From: Punctularia strigosozonata HHB-11173 SS5
Taxonomy: Eukaryota; Basidiomycota; Agaricomycetes; Corticiales; Punctulariaceae
DNA: 41,328 bases
Assembly: GCF_000264995.1 (NCBI RefSeq)
Contig: NW_006767437.1
Span: 1,832,887-1,874,214, forward strand
Direction of reading: 5' to 3'
Below the pieces are notes generated by a model, which did not search any database, was not told the origin of the DNA, and worked only from the letters and a program-made list of their open reading frames with translations. Of the stretch, positions 12,364 through 23,906 are shown in pieces; the first letter of the stretch is position 1; every line of letters starts with the position of its first letter. A program made the position numbers and the translations under genes.

Positions 12364-14271
12364 ATGTCCTCATTGGGCGCTCAGCTGGCTGAGCTCGAGC
12401 GAGCCATCGGCGATGCGTTCGTGGTGAATCTCGCTACAGGTGCGAGTTAGGGGATGAGAATCGCAGCAATATAGCAAGGCTGATAAGGGAACCGGGGCCG
12501 TTCGTAGCGGGGGCGTTGGCTTGGTTAGCTTATGACACGATATTAACGTTCACGGATGAAGTGCGTCTTTGAGATGTTTACTTGCGTGCAATGCACTCAT
12601 TTCGCACCAGATCGAGTTGGTGTGGAAGTGAGTAATCTTCGTTCGTGGGTCCATGGTCGGACCATGTTCACGGATAGAGCGGAGGTCCCGGATGAGCTTG
12701 CAAAAAGTGTTGTACCTCGTTATGCGCTACTACTCTATTGCTTCGCTTGCGTGAGTTCTCTCCTCAGTAGGATGACGTCCCGCCACGCTGATATCATTTG
12801 TGACGACAGTATCTACTTCTACGGTGAGAAATTACTTCAGGCTATGACCGAGAAAGACGCTGAGCTGGTCCCAGTCAACTCCAGTACGACAATCAAGTAC
12901 CATGTACGTCCTCTACAAGCATTATGCTGTGGTTGTCGTCATGCTGACATCATGATTAGCCTAGATTTTGTCATTTTTACTTCTGGGTATGTGGGCGCCT
13001 TCTTGCTCAAGGTATTTATGATAATCCTGGTACCCTGTTTATAGTTCGATGCCGCGTATGCTATATGCTCTTTTTTCCCTCTCTGCAGGGGCTGACTTGA
13101 CGCTCCCTAGAAACACGAGCCTCCTGCCAACGCTCATCGGTGGTAAGGGCTTCGTTGGTAGAATACATTTCGATGTTCTACTCTGACACTCTGGGATAGA
13201 GGCTCTCATGGCTATGCGACTCTACGCGCTATACTATAGGAGCCGTACAAGTACGTGTTCAGTCAGAGAACGCGCTACCGCGGTCTGATCCTTGGATGTA
13301 GTACTGGCGTTACTTGTCCTTCTGTACTGTGGTCAGTCTCTACCCGGAACCACTTTGAATCGATGCTAACACCACAACCGTCTATCATAGCTGAAGTAGC
13401 GGTACGTGCTCGAATGTATCCCTTCAGCTGTCGCTCATAGACGTCAGACGACACTCTGGGCTGTGATCACAACCATCTCGTCCATCAAATTGCCAGTGGT
13501 TCCGAAGGGAATTCCTCTTCCTGGATGTCTTTCCAGCCAGCCCTCATTCGTCCCTATCGTCATTGCAGGGTAAGATCTACATCCCACTCCTGAAACTTCA
13601 ATTCTGACCTGACTGGTTATAGCGCCGTTCCCTTGCTTGTGGCATGTAAGTATTGCTGCTTCTCCCGCGTACGATAGCGCGAGCTGATGGCTGGTCTGTC
13701 TAGCTGTGTTCTTTATGCTTATGATGTATAAGTCTGCACTCACCCATGCGCGGACGAATACGGCCGGGTCGACATACAAAGTCGGGTTCGGGGTGTCACG
13801 ACGCCTTGCACCGACCCTTTATGTCTTCTTCCGGGATGGATCAGCATATTTCTTCATGTAAGCCCTCACATCTGACACATATCCTTGCCCTTATCGTAGC
13901 CTCAACAGGGTGCTCGGTATGTACGCCCCTTTCACCAAGACGAGAATATCCCAACCTATTCCTTCTTAGTTGTCGAATCCCTGGTAATCTTCTTCACTGT
14001 CTACTTCAATGGAAGACAGCTTTCGGTGATGTATCAACCGTAAGTACAGGATCAACATTGCTAACCGGCAATCGCTCAACTTACTCATGACAGATGGGTC
14101 ATGAGCACCTACGCCATAGCGTCGACGCGATTGGTGCTGCATCTCAGGGGCTCTGTTATGCACTTTCCTGGACTAGAGACAATTTCGGGAGATATGGAAT
14201 CCAAGCCACAGTTCGCAACTCCTTCAAACGTTTCCTATGACGGTATCGTTCATGTCATCGATATTCGATGA
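12364..14271 (+). CDS. DUF6533-type multi-pass membrane protein
   Basis: Basidiomycete-specific membrane protein of unknown role. The first exon reads MSSLGAQLAELERAIG and is followed by a 36-nt intron-like segment. The second exon carries the DUF6533 signature: a hydrophobic helix ending LAYDTILTFTDE, then IELVWK across an intron and LQKVLYLVMRYYSIASLA across the next. Later exons encode further hydrophobic stretches with the typical ALMAMRLYALYYRSRT element near 13203-13253. The last exon reads WVMSTYAIASTRLVLHLRGS and ends VIDIR. Many introns of 45-65 nt split it, and I could not place all of the middle ones (about 12780-14090), so no length is given. Members of this family form large sets in mushroom genomes; a receptor-like role is sometimes supposed but is not shown here. 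Its 3' end faces the aegerolysin gene. Confidence 0.72.
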
Positions 14272-14589
14272 GGCCGCGGATGGCTTGCATCGCATCCCAG
14301 TGTAACTCCACGTTGTAGTTATTATATTTATTTTTCACTGCATATATATCAATGGCTGGCTTTGACAATCGAGCTTAGCAGTCAGAGACGCGGTCTCTCG
14401 TCCATATCGCCAACAGTTATAATTCGAACAACGCATACAAAACGCCCTTGCGCCCTACTGAACCCATAATTGCCGCGATGGAAACACGTGGGACAAGTGA
14501 TGACAAGGCTTCCAATCCACGAGCACTCGTGGACCGCAACCTGAAACAAAAATACATCGTTGAAGGAACGATTGCGAACCCCATGCACT
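14272..14589. other. Convergent 3' regions
   Basis: Space between the stop codons of two convergent genes. The first 90 bases are AT-rich (TATTTATTTTT, TATATATATC) and may hold polyadenylation signals. No gene is seen. Confidence 0.4.
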
Positions 14590-15072
14590 TCAGGCAGCGT
14601 GTGCGACGGTCACGGTGAAAGCGCCTAGGGGCTTGTCGTTTCCCAGGTAAGCGCCGTTCTGGCCCGCAGACCATTCCTTGTTGGGGCAATCAATGTTGAC
14701 TGAATTGTACGAGGAGCCGTGAGGCGAGTAGAACTTGACCGTGGCTGCGAGCTGACCGGTGCCAGGAGCGTAGAGATCGAACTGACCCTCGGTCCCGCTC
14801 CAGGTGTTCTCGCGTCCGCACGCTCCGATGGTGTAGGAGCCGTGAGCGGGAATAACCTTGGCACCCAGCGACCCAGGCTCAATCTCTTCGTCCTTGTTGG
14901 CTGAAAATAAAAGAAAGGCTTGTTAGTTGCTGTGCAGAGGTGATAACGGGCGATACCTACTGCCGCGTTCGCAGTTATAGAACTTGCCCCAATTAAGGGA
15001 GGCGTTTCTGAACCGCAGCTCGGCGTCGCTGGTGTTCTGGATCGTGATTTCGGTCCAGTCCCCGTATCCCAT
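14590..15072 (-). CDS. Aegerolysin family protein
   Basis: Small beta-sandwich protein of the aegerolysin family; members bind membrane lipids such as ceramide phosphoethanolamine or sterol-rich sphingomyelin domains, and some act as the binding half of a two-part pore-former with a MACPF protein. Two exons (14961-15072 and 14590-14900), joined across a 60-nt intron, give 140 aa, the usual family size. Visible family features are the aromatic N-terminal strand (YGDWTEITIQN), the LNWGKFYNC segment, an ACGRE turn, and a C-terminal NDKPLGAFTV strand. There is no signal peptide, as usual for the family. The start was chosen at the ATG matching the family N-terminus; an in-frame upstream ATG at 15171 would add about 33 unlikely residues. 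No MACPF-like partner is visible in the window. The frame is intact. Confidence 0.9.
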
Positions 15073-15216
15073 GGTGACTACACTGACGGTTGCAACTGTT
15101 CCAGACCGGCGTGAGCTGGTGAACAACTGCATGCAATGCAACTCACTAAGGTGACAGGTGTTTGCGAGCAATCGAGTACGACGAGAACTTGATGCTTTCT
15201 AGCCTATTGGCCGCGC

Positions 15217-15223
15217 TTTTTAT
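15217..15223 (-). promoter_or_regulatory. TATA box of the aegerolysin gene
   Basis: TATAAAA on the minus strand, about 145 nt before the chosen start codon. A strong consensus TATA fits the high, stage-dependent expression known for mushroom aegerolysins. Confidence 0.5.
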
Positions 15224-16178
15224 ACTCGAAAAGCTGGACCAGCACAGACTGGCGCGTGCTTTCTCATAATGACATGACAAGCATGCGGTGGAGCACACGT
15301 CGGACGTCCACCGCATCCAATACAGACACGGCCCTCGAGCAATTCTCCATCATTGCTAGTGGAGTAGTTGACAGCGAGCACGGACGGTTCAGGCTTGATC
15401 CTGTCCGGTCCCTGGCGGTGGCGTCGTGCATAACCGTGCCTCAGTCAAGTGCACATCTGCCTCGGCGGAGGTACGAAATGACCGCACAAGGATGCCTGGC
15501 CATGTATCTACACCATCCTGTTCAGTGGATGAAGAATGAAGCAATTCCGTAGTACCGTACTCACGAAGTTATTATATCTTCGGAGATCGTGTCGGATAGC
15601 GAGCCCTTGTCGTGCGGATATCGACTGTATGTCTCGATCAGTGCTTGGACCTGGCTGATTGGTGGGACTTCACAAGGTGGGACTTCACAATCAATCAAAA
15701 TCTATGTAAGTAGGCATTTCTCGGATAGATACTCCCGGGCCGTCATCCGACGTTCGCTATATGCACAGTGGTCAAAACGACAGCGGTGACGTCGGTATGT
15801 CGCGAAGGACCTGATAGCTTGTTGTGAGGGCTAGTTGCAGATGACACCATATCCGGTATGGTCGCTACAATGTTGAACTTGGAGGTCGACGAGACGACGC
15901 GAGGCACGTGCTCGCAGCGATATTGGGGCGTAGCCTGTTGCACCGTCGACGTCTCGTCCCTCGACAAGGCACAGAATCACCGGTTGCGTTCCTGCGCCGA
16001 CGCCCATCATCCCCGTCTTATTGTCTACAGCGGTGCCAGACCTCCAGTGCGGAATGCTACTTCCAGAGTCCCCAAGGAGCGCCGCGCCACCGAGCAAGCG
16101 CCACATCACGCGCCGGGTACCGTGGCGCACCGCTCGGATTCTTACTTCTGATTCCTTCAGTCGTGCAGTAACTGGCCA
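15224..16178. other. Intergenic between aegerolysin and epimerase
   Basis: Divergent upstream regions of two genes. Open frames of up to 129 codons (for example minus 15831-16220) overlap on both strands without a recognisable domain. The only structure seen is a short tandem repeat at 15661-15690. Confidence 0.45.
15661..15690 (+). repeat. Perfect 2 x 15-bp tandem repeat
   Basis: GGTGGGACTTCACAA occurs twice in a row. It is bounded by GATT and AATC, so the whole unit sits in a short inverted context. It could be a slippage product or a duplicated factor site in the long divergent upstream region. Confidence 0.6.
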
Positions 16179-17227
16179 ATGAAGATAGCGATAACGGGTT
16201 CCACTGGGCGTATTGGTCAATGCGTCGCTCAGCTGGCGTTAGGCCAGGGTCATGAGGTGGTGGGATTGGATAACGTGGATCCACCCGGAGATATGTCGTT
16301 CATATCCCACCCATCCTTCACATTCATCAAGGCGGATCTTCAAGATTACGACGCAACGTACGATGGCCTAGTCGGATGTGACGCATTGATACAGCTCGCA
16401 GCTTTCCCAAGCGCAGGCGACTACTCGGCGAGGATACACAATAAGTAGGTCGTGGATCTGTGATTGCAATGCTTCCGGTGAACGAGGCGGCGAATGCAGC
16501 AATGTCGTCATTTCGTGGAACGTGCTCTGGGCAGCGGCGCAGGTGAGTGAGCGGGAGGGACATCTAGATGCAAGCGACCAATCATCGATGATACAGCTAG
16601 GCATTGAACGCATAGCGCTCGCCTCCTCGGTGAACGCCATAGGACTTGTCTATAATGCCTCGAGGCGATTCGATTATTTCCCGATCGACGAAAATCATCT
16701 GAGCCGTCCAGACGTGAGTAGTTCGCGTTTGAGGTAGTCTCGAATGCTAATATTCCGCAGGAAGGGTATGGATTATCAAAGCAGTGAGTCGTGGAATTAA
16801 AAAGAGGGATACTCCTGTGCATCGATGACGCCGCCGGCCAAGGATCCTGGAAATGCAGGCCGATGCCATAGTTCGTCGCTATCCGAACCTGCGCATCGCC
16901 AGCCTGAGGCTCAGTTGGGCCGTTCCACAACGGAGCGATGCGAGCTGGCGCGATGAAGACCAATCGGTCAACGACCTCTGGGGTTGGGTTCAGCTTGACA
17001 GCGCAGCACAAGCATTCTTGCTCGCGGTCACTAAGGAGGAAGGATGGGCCAGACATGAGGTCTTCTTCATAGTCGCGCCCACAACTGCCTCGGACGAAGA
17101 TTCCAACGCGCTGAGGGAACGGCACTGGCCGGTGGTTCCCGTAAAGGAGGGCAATGCGTTTGCGAAGAATACGAGTTTCTTCGACTGTAACAAGGCCGAA
17201 CTGATGTTGGGATGGATGCATTCCTGA
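16179..17227 (+). CDS. NAD(P)-dependent epimerase/dehydratase (extended SDR)
   Basis: Extended short-chain dehydrogenase that acts on nucleotide sugars or similar substrates; the substrate cannot be told. Five exons (16179-16444, 16500-16542, 16597-16713, 16761-16783, 16843-17227) give 277 aa. Visible motifs: N-terminal nucleotide-binding ITGSTGRIGQ (GxxGxxG) at residues 4-13, an acidic residue after the second strand (VVGLDNVD), the LIQLAAFPS strand, the ASSVNAIG segment with the catalytic serine, and YGLSKQ as the YxxxK catalytic pair, split by two introns. It is somewhat shorter than the typical 300-340 aa because the substrate-binding C-terminal part is compact. It ends tail to tail with NPR3, 53 bp between stop codons. 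Confidence 0.88.
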
Positions 17228-17280
17228 TCTCTACGGTCGAGTGAAGGGCCATTGATGACTGGTTTACGGGCGAGCCGCAC

Positions 17281-19855
17281 CTACGACGGGTGTAGGAACG
17301 TTTGTAGCTAGCATAGAAGTCAGTATAGAGGAGGCTAGTTCAATGACCCAACCTACATATTCGTCATAGTGGTGCAGGACCTCGCGGAGCTGCTTTCTTG
17401 ATATGTCAGCCCGAAACAATATCTCGTCGTCCGTTCGCTTGCCATCGAAGTACCCATATATGCTGCGAAATCAAGACCAGGTCAGGGTGAAAATCTCGTG
17501 GATACTTATCGTAGATTCTACGCACTCCTCGAAACGACGAGCGATGATATGATTCTTGCCATCGGACATGGCAGAAAGCCACCTGCGCTGTAGGGACGTC
17601 GCTTTCCTGGGATCGCTGATCACGGACGGTTCAATGTCGTCTATGTTGAACTCGTCTTCCTGATCGTCATCGTCGCCCTCCGAGTCGACTTGGTCCTCAT
17701 CTTCGTCGTCGAGTGCACTGGTGTCCAATGGCACAATGGGCCGGATCCTCTTCGCTGAGCCGACGGACGATACCCGACGCATGCGCTCGCGGGCGGCGTG
17801 CGGCGACATGGAGATGTACATGTCCTCCGAGGACGGCTCAATGATCACTTCCAAATCCTGTCGTCGAGCGTCGTACTGCGACGACCTTCGGCGCCGGCTG
17901 ATCCCGTACTGCTTCAGCCGCGCGTTGCGCCGCCTACGCGCCTCGTAAATCTTGTCCCGCACTCGGATCTTCAAGTCTGTCGTGGCGACGATGCGGATCC
18001 TGAGGTGTAGACCGACGAGCAGATCCTTCTTCAGCATCCATTCGACGACCCGTTGATACAGCGGGATGAGATGCTTATCACGGACGACAGTGGCGAAGAA
18101 ATGGTTGTCGGACTGTTTGTATGTAGACGCAGAGATTGTCGACAATATGACCGGCAACGACAGGACTTGGTCGCCGAAAGTCCGTTTGAACTCAGACGCT
18201 AGCTCCGCTATCCTGCGTAGGATTTCAGGCGCGTGCTCAAATCAATGATGTACCGTTGAGACTCACGGAGCCCGGTTCGGAGCCAAGGTGAAAACGGTCC
18301 GTAATTGCGGGTGGACCATATCCACCACCTTGGCCCTGCGGTGCATGACCAACCAGCGCACGGTAGGATAGAGCTGAGACTCCAGCTCCCAACCGAGGTA
18401 ATCCGCCATCTCCGCCAACCTGTTGGTTTCGCCTCAATGACAGACAGCGGTAGAGAAGATGTTCCTACTCACGACACGTAAATGGACGCGGTCTCCAGGA
18501 ATTTGAGGAGACCTTCCGCAAGCTGCCTGTCTTCTGCATTCAACTGTGGCTCGCGAAGGTTGGCATAAGGGTCCACGTCGGGCCTATCCGGATTGTCGAG
18601 GAGGAGCAAACTTTTCCACGGAGTAAGAGCTGGGAGCCTCCAGCCAAAGGTCATGTCCTTGTTCCAGTTGTCCTCGACTTCCTCGTCCTCTATCCAATCC
18701 AATATATCAGGGCTATGTTCATCGTTGCGCAAAATCTCGTCCAGGTATGGAGGCAGCTGGAATTCGAACGGGAGCTGGTTTATAGCGATGTATGCTATAG
18801 ACGACTCCTTGACAGAAGTGTACAGCGCTTTCATGGCCGTAGCAATTGACGACGTCGCTAGTGCCTCAGCCACAAAATCGGAGAATGGTCGGCCTGGAAT
18901 CAGGAGAGTCAGCGAATGTAAAGCCGAGCATCCTCATTCCCCTACCATTCTTCGTGTACCGGTCTTTCATCTGGGCCAATGCATCGCATTCGCCCTGAAC
19001 AAAGTTCGTTCGGATTTGCTCTTGATAAAGCACCGCAGTAAACGTGAACGCCAGTTGGTTGTAGATCACGTCAATGTACTTGGCGAGGTTGCCGGACGCG
19101 GACGAAGACGGATCAGGGCGGTCTAGCACGAGCACGAAGTGAAATGTGTGCAGCCGTGGGTCTCGCAGCCTCCCGTGCTTTTCGGAGCTGGACGCAGTGT
19201 CAGAATGCTCGGAGGTGGTTGTCTCACCGCCGCTCGTCTGCCGTCCGCGAGTCGGGTCGCGACCACGAACTGCCGTTCTTCGTCTGTCTGACCTGTCACG
19301 CCAAATCCCGTCCGCGTCCGCGCAGACGGGGTGACCGACGAAGGCGAGATCATCTACGGTAAGCTCGAACTTCTGGTGACACATGGACGCCGGCGGACAT
19401 AGAACGTTGCCGAGGAACTCCGCAGAGTAGCCTAGGAGACTGTCATATTCTTCTACATTCTCGAAAGCATCCTCGAACACGCTCGTTGAGAGGTCGTAAC
19501 TTCCTTCTCTTTGTGGGGAGCTCCGTCCGGACGGTGGGACAGAGGCGGAATGGGAATGAGATTGGGACCGGTCACGCAGCGCGTTCGGCCGCTTCCACTC
19601 GTAATCTTCGAGATCTTCTTCCTGAATCCCTCTAACCTTGGGGTCGTAAGGCTCGGCGAACACTCCGTCAACGCCTAAATCTCCCGACAGTATCGCTCTC
19701 CAGGGATTGTCCAGGTCGGAGAACGTCGGCAACTGCAGACGCGGACGCGCGAGGCGCGGAGAGACCGTTGGATGCGGAGGCCATCTGAACGCTAGACTCG
19801 GGCCGCTGTTCGGTGACGAGGTAACAAGCAGAACGGCCAACAGAGTCTCCGCCAT
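17281..19855 (-). CDS. NPR3: Nitrogen permease regulator 3 homologue (GATOR1/SEACIT subunit)
   Basis: Subunit of the GATOR1/SEACIT complex, which stimulates GTP hydrolysis by the RagA/Gtr1 GTPase and so turns TORC1 down when amino acids are short. Six exons (19855-18946, 18893-18473, 18419-18267, 18212-17526, 17462-17357, 17307-17281) give 767 aa. N-terminus MAETLLAVLLVTSSPNSG is a longin-type strand; then a Ser-rich linker; HTFHFVLVLDRP and YNQLAFTFTAVLYQEQ typical of Npr3; LAEMADYLGWELESQLYPTV; an acidic linker; and the C-terminal winged-helix region YFDGKRTDDEILFRADISRK followed by the last 9-codon exon. The intron 17463-17525 uses donor GTGCGT two bases into a codon, which keeps the frame. 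Its partner pathway gene GTR2 is in the same window. Confidence 0.92.
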
Positions 19856-21821
19856 GCAGGAAGTTACGAAGGAGGCGCCCGCAAGCCGCCATTCGGGCAG
19901 GTCCTGAAGACAAAGTCCGAATAACTCCGAAGCATACTCGTCCTTTCTGCCCAACCCGGCGAAGTCCCTTACGTTTCTCTCAATTGTCAATTCCCAGAAT
20001 GTTCAAAGATCACCGCTAAGTAGTGCTAGTCTATCATTACATGTCACTCCTTCTTCATTGCTCAGGCGATGCAGCTACGGCCTTGAACAAGTCGTTTCGA
20101 TCTTGCAGCGAAACAAACACTGTATCAGGGATGTCCGGACTCCGACTCGACCTAGATCCGGAGGACTCAGCGTACATATATGCGATTAGTTCTTTTCATG
20201 ACCTACCCGCTCGTCGACACCTGGTTGGGCCACACGAAACGTTACCAGGGATTCAACCCTACCCACTTTCCTCGGAGCAATCATTTCCAGAACTTAGGTC
20301 TCGTATCACAAGGGACGCATGCTCCCACCTTGCACGCAGAACCCTCGGCAGTGGAAGACGAAACCCCGACAGCAGACACGTGTGCCATTGTTACATATCC
20401 ACTCCCTGCCTACGGACACACTGGATATACTCAATATCGACATGCAGTCCTACGACACACACCCGACGCGAACAAGGTCAGGGAAAACGTTGGCCGCGCT
20501 ATGCAGCGCACTCGGGAGTCATGGCCGCAACGACGGTCTTGATGTCGCGTGTTCCAAATTCCGTCATTTTACAGCGTTGTATTGTGCCCATCGTCGAGCT
20601 GGTGGAATCGAGGGGCTTGAAGGCGGAGCAGACCGGGCATCGATTCGCCAACTGCGAATGCCCGTCTCGACGGAAACGGACGGAGATAGACTGTTGCTCG
20701 CGTGTGTACGGTGCCAGTGCCACACAAACAGGTCTGCAAGTTGTATCAATACGACCAAATGGACCCGGTCATAGACGAAGGCCCTGACGTTCATCACGGT
20801 TCATGTGCGGATGGACCAGTTCTCGTCGCGAAGCAAACCGCAATTCCCGTCCCAATCGACCACAGGAGACGGGGAGAAACCTCTATGGACGCCAGACGTT
20901 CTTGTTGTCCTCGTGTTACGCCCTTGTTCGTGCTCCCCTCGTCCTCTTTATCTTCCCAACAGTCCGTGCTGAGTACACGTATTCTCTTCTTGGTGTTCTT
21001 GAGACTTGCGAAGTAACGCCCGAGTCTTACGGAGATGTGTGATGTTCAAGCTCGTAGACGTGGTTACAGAAATATTGTAGACTGCATAGAACTGGCCGAC
21101 GTCCACACCACAAGGGCCACACGCAATTCGCGCGTCTGCCCTCTTTATATAATCAGCCCAAGGGGGAGACGTGTGTGCGCTTCTCATCAGAGAACGACGC
21201 ACGTACCTCACGTTTACGCGCCCATCTTATCTCCTCTCGAGTTTCACGAGCAGCATCCTGCTTAGGCGGTTACGTCGATTGTCGATGCTTGCATGTCAAG
21301 TGGCTCCGGACAAGTCGGAGATGACCAAGTCTCCGGCGGGTTTCACGGCCCCGCCCCACATCATCACCCCCCGTCGCACGAAGGGGCGCTAGTGAAACAA
21401 GACTCTTCTATAGGCACCAGTCTACGCACTAGTGATTACAACATGGCTGCGGGCTGTGACAAAAGCACGAGTGGCTCAAGAGCAGAGGTTTGAACGTGGT
21501 ACATACACAGAAGAGCTTCGTCAATGCTGTGAGTTGGCTGTGAGCGTGCCTCAAATTTTCAGGTACCGAGTTGATAGGCGCCAATGATCGCGTTAGCCTA
21601 CCGACTTCGAGCACGTCGGATTCACGCACCCCTTATGGCAATGCACACGGGAGCCCCGATCGCATAGGACAAATTGGCGCCCATGGATGCATCGCCGTCG
21701 CGACGGCAGGACAGTTAAAGGAGTATGTTTCTGACAGACAGCGTTGCCGCCTTCCCCGACGACGACAGCCCCATTAGGCATCGCCGCCGAATAACTGCAG
21801 TCAAAGCTCTCCTCCGGAACC
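19856..21821. other. Intergenic, about 2 kb, no gene recognised
   Basis: Between divergent NPR3 and the membrane protein gene. A plus-strand frame at 20023-20787 stays open for 254 codons, and two other plus frames overlap it, but the products are Thr/Arg/His-rich, show no domain and lack family-like splice junctions. A TATATAA-like stretch lies at 21143-21151. The region may hold promoters, a decayed gene or an unrecognised spliced gene. Confidence 0.4.
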
Positions 21822-23701
21822 ATGAACAACTCGATCGGCCTCAACAACTCGGTCTACAACTGGGTGAACTTCGAGTATGACGCGCAATGTTTCAGGGACC
21901 AGATCAGCCAATGGCCGGACAACGACTTCGCTGCATGTACCTTCACGACTGGTATGGTGTCCTTCCTCAATTTTACCGGCAACGGCAAGAACTCGTCTTT
22001 CATCGATGCATACTGCATCGCTCCTCCGTGCGTGATGTGTCTCTTTACCCTCTGTACCTACAGGAAGCATACTGAAGTCCAGTGAAGAGTGGATGACGAG
22101 TGCCCATTTGGCTTCTGCGCGAATTCCGATATTGCAGGCAAGTCTGATTCTCGTCATTAAGTCCGGAACCGCCTCTGATGCTGGGTTTTGTAGGGCCCTT
22201 GGTGCGCCTCGGTGGTGAGTTGTGGTATCATTCACGTCGTTCTGGTGCGAGAAGTTGATCCACATCGCAGCTTATCTGAGCAATCTTCTACTCGGTAAGC
22301 AACGTCCCCGCATGTGATGAATCAACGAGGGGGTTTGCTGAACGTACTGCGTATCAATAGCGATGCAAATATTTTACTCGCCTGATGACATACGAGATGC
22401 ATTTGGAGCTCAGGTGAGTTAGTTGTTCCACCATCGTGTCTTTGACCGCAAACCTGAGTCAATTCAGATCTTGACAGTATATTCTCTGGTGAGGCCCAAT
22501 CTATCTCAGCCACATTCTGTCTCCCGACAATTTCCATTTTCAGATATTCGCGACGTCGATAGCTCTGTTTAAGCGTCAACTGACGAAATTCCATGCTGTT
22601 TTATCTGTGTGAGTACATGGTGCATTCTACTTGACTGTCTTCAGTGGCTGATCTTTCGGTGTGGAAGCATCATGATCGGTTCACCCGTTACCCTCTACTT
22701 ATGGGTATACGCAATCCTCTCTATATTCCGTGTTCCCAATCGGCTTTCCGAAACTCTGGGTCCATGGTCAAAGAAACCGGACTCAGGTCATCCATGGAAA
22801 CACAGCGGACAACTTTTGTCCCGCATTCTCGTGCTTTTGACGATGATCATATGGATCGCAACGGTCATCTTCATATATTCCTCTGCCCCCGATCGGTTCG
22901 CACAGCCAAGCTGCGTCAAGCTTTTTTACGACATCATCATATCCAAGTTCTACGGGGCTGTTGGGTACCTCTTCGTGAATGCTGCTCGGACTTCGCCTGG
23001 GGGAGGCGTCGCGCTCGCTCTCCCGGTCATACTGATCGTCGTGGCTTGGGCTGTTGTGCTTGTTCTTCAGAGGAAGGTTTTGTGGCAGAATGGGTGGTCT
23101 CTGCGATTCCTCGTGGTTTGGTGCGCGGCTCGCCCTTCATTGGTACGCTTCAGCCTGACCCGTGTCGACTTCAGGCGTCACATCAGCATACAATATCCGT
23201 TCATTCATTTCACGTCGGTCATCCTACTTCCATCGCTCTACTGGATGGGATGCGTAAGCTTGAACTCGTGCAGGAGAAGTGAAGAAGCTGATGCATCACG
23301 TACAGATCGAACTCGGGCTCCTGAACACTCGAGATAACGACGGATGGAACGTCTCCTTTGGGCAGGTCAGTCTTCTCCGTGCATCTCTTTCGATTAGCGC
23401 GTACTGAACAATATGCCTGATGTAGATACTCGCCCTGTTCATCGTCGTCCAACCATTGATATCCGTCATTCCGCTCATTGGCGACAGGTTCATCCCGTGG
23501 ATAACTCATCTAACGTGGGTTCAGATCGTGTGCTGCTGCCGTTGCAGTCCATCTAGCCGGAAACGGATTCCGAGGAACAACAGGCAATCGGTTTCGATGC
23601 CATATGAACCAACGACCGTGATATCTGAGCTTCCGATGGTTAATATGGACCACACTGAAGAAGACGAAGTTCTGTACGACCCGTATAAAGCGAAAGTTTG
23701 A
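21822..23701 (+). CDS. Multi-pass membrane protein of unknown function
   Basis: I do not recognise the family. The N-terminal exon (MNNSIGLNNSVYNWVNFEYD) is polar with several Asn-Xaa-Ser/Thr sites and Cys residues (DDECPFGFCANSDIAG), suggesting an outward-facing N-terminal domain. It is followed by about seven hydrophobic segments: ILTVYSLIFATSIALFKRQL, GSPVTLYLWVYAILSIF, ILVLLTMIIWIATVIFIYS, VALALPVILIVVAWAVVLVL, FIHFTSVILLPSLYWMGC and ILALFIVVQPLISVIPLIG among them. The C-terminus is a short Cys-rich then acidic tail (CCCRCSPSSRK, then DHTEEDEVLYDPYKAKV). The intron at 22138-22193 uses a GC donor (GCAAGT). Similar proteins seem to occur only in basidiomycetes. A receptor or transporter role is possible, but nothing in the sequence decides. 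Its 3' end faces the wax synthase gene, 205 bp away. Confidence 0.75.
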
Positions 23702-23906
23702 TTTGCGATAAGCTTTCTACGCGAACAGTGCGGATTGCTGCAAATTTGTTGTGTCTTTAGATCGCTTTGTATGATACATCTCTCCTAATTTACATTCGCT
23801 GACATTTGTACACCCGAATGGCAGCCAAGGGCAGCCGGTCTGATCTAAAGGGAGGATCTAGCTAAGGGATTCAAGAAAGTTGCATAGAGATAGAAGGTAA
23901 TAGGCG

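Noticed and set aside
17463-17526. Apparent frameshift near the end of NPR3
   Set aside because: Using the donor GTGCGT two bases inside the codon after RRFE restores the frame and the conserved YFDGKRTDDEILFR, so the gene is intact.
20023-20787. 254-codon plus-strand frame, with a nearby SGKT that resembles a P-loop in another frame
   Set aside because: No consistent family match in any frame and no splice pattern that joins the islands; kept only as an unexplained intergenic region.
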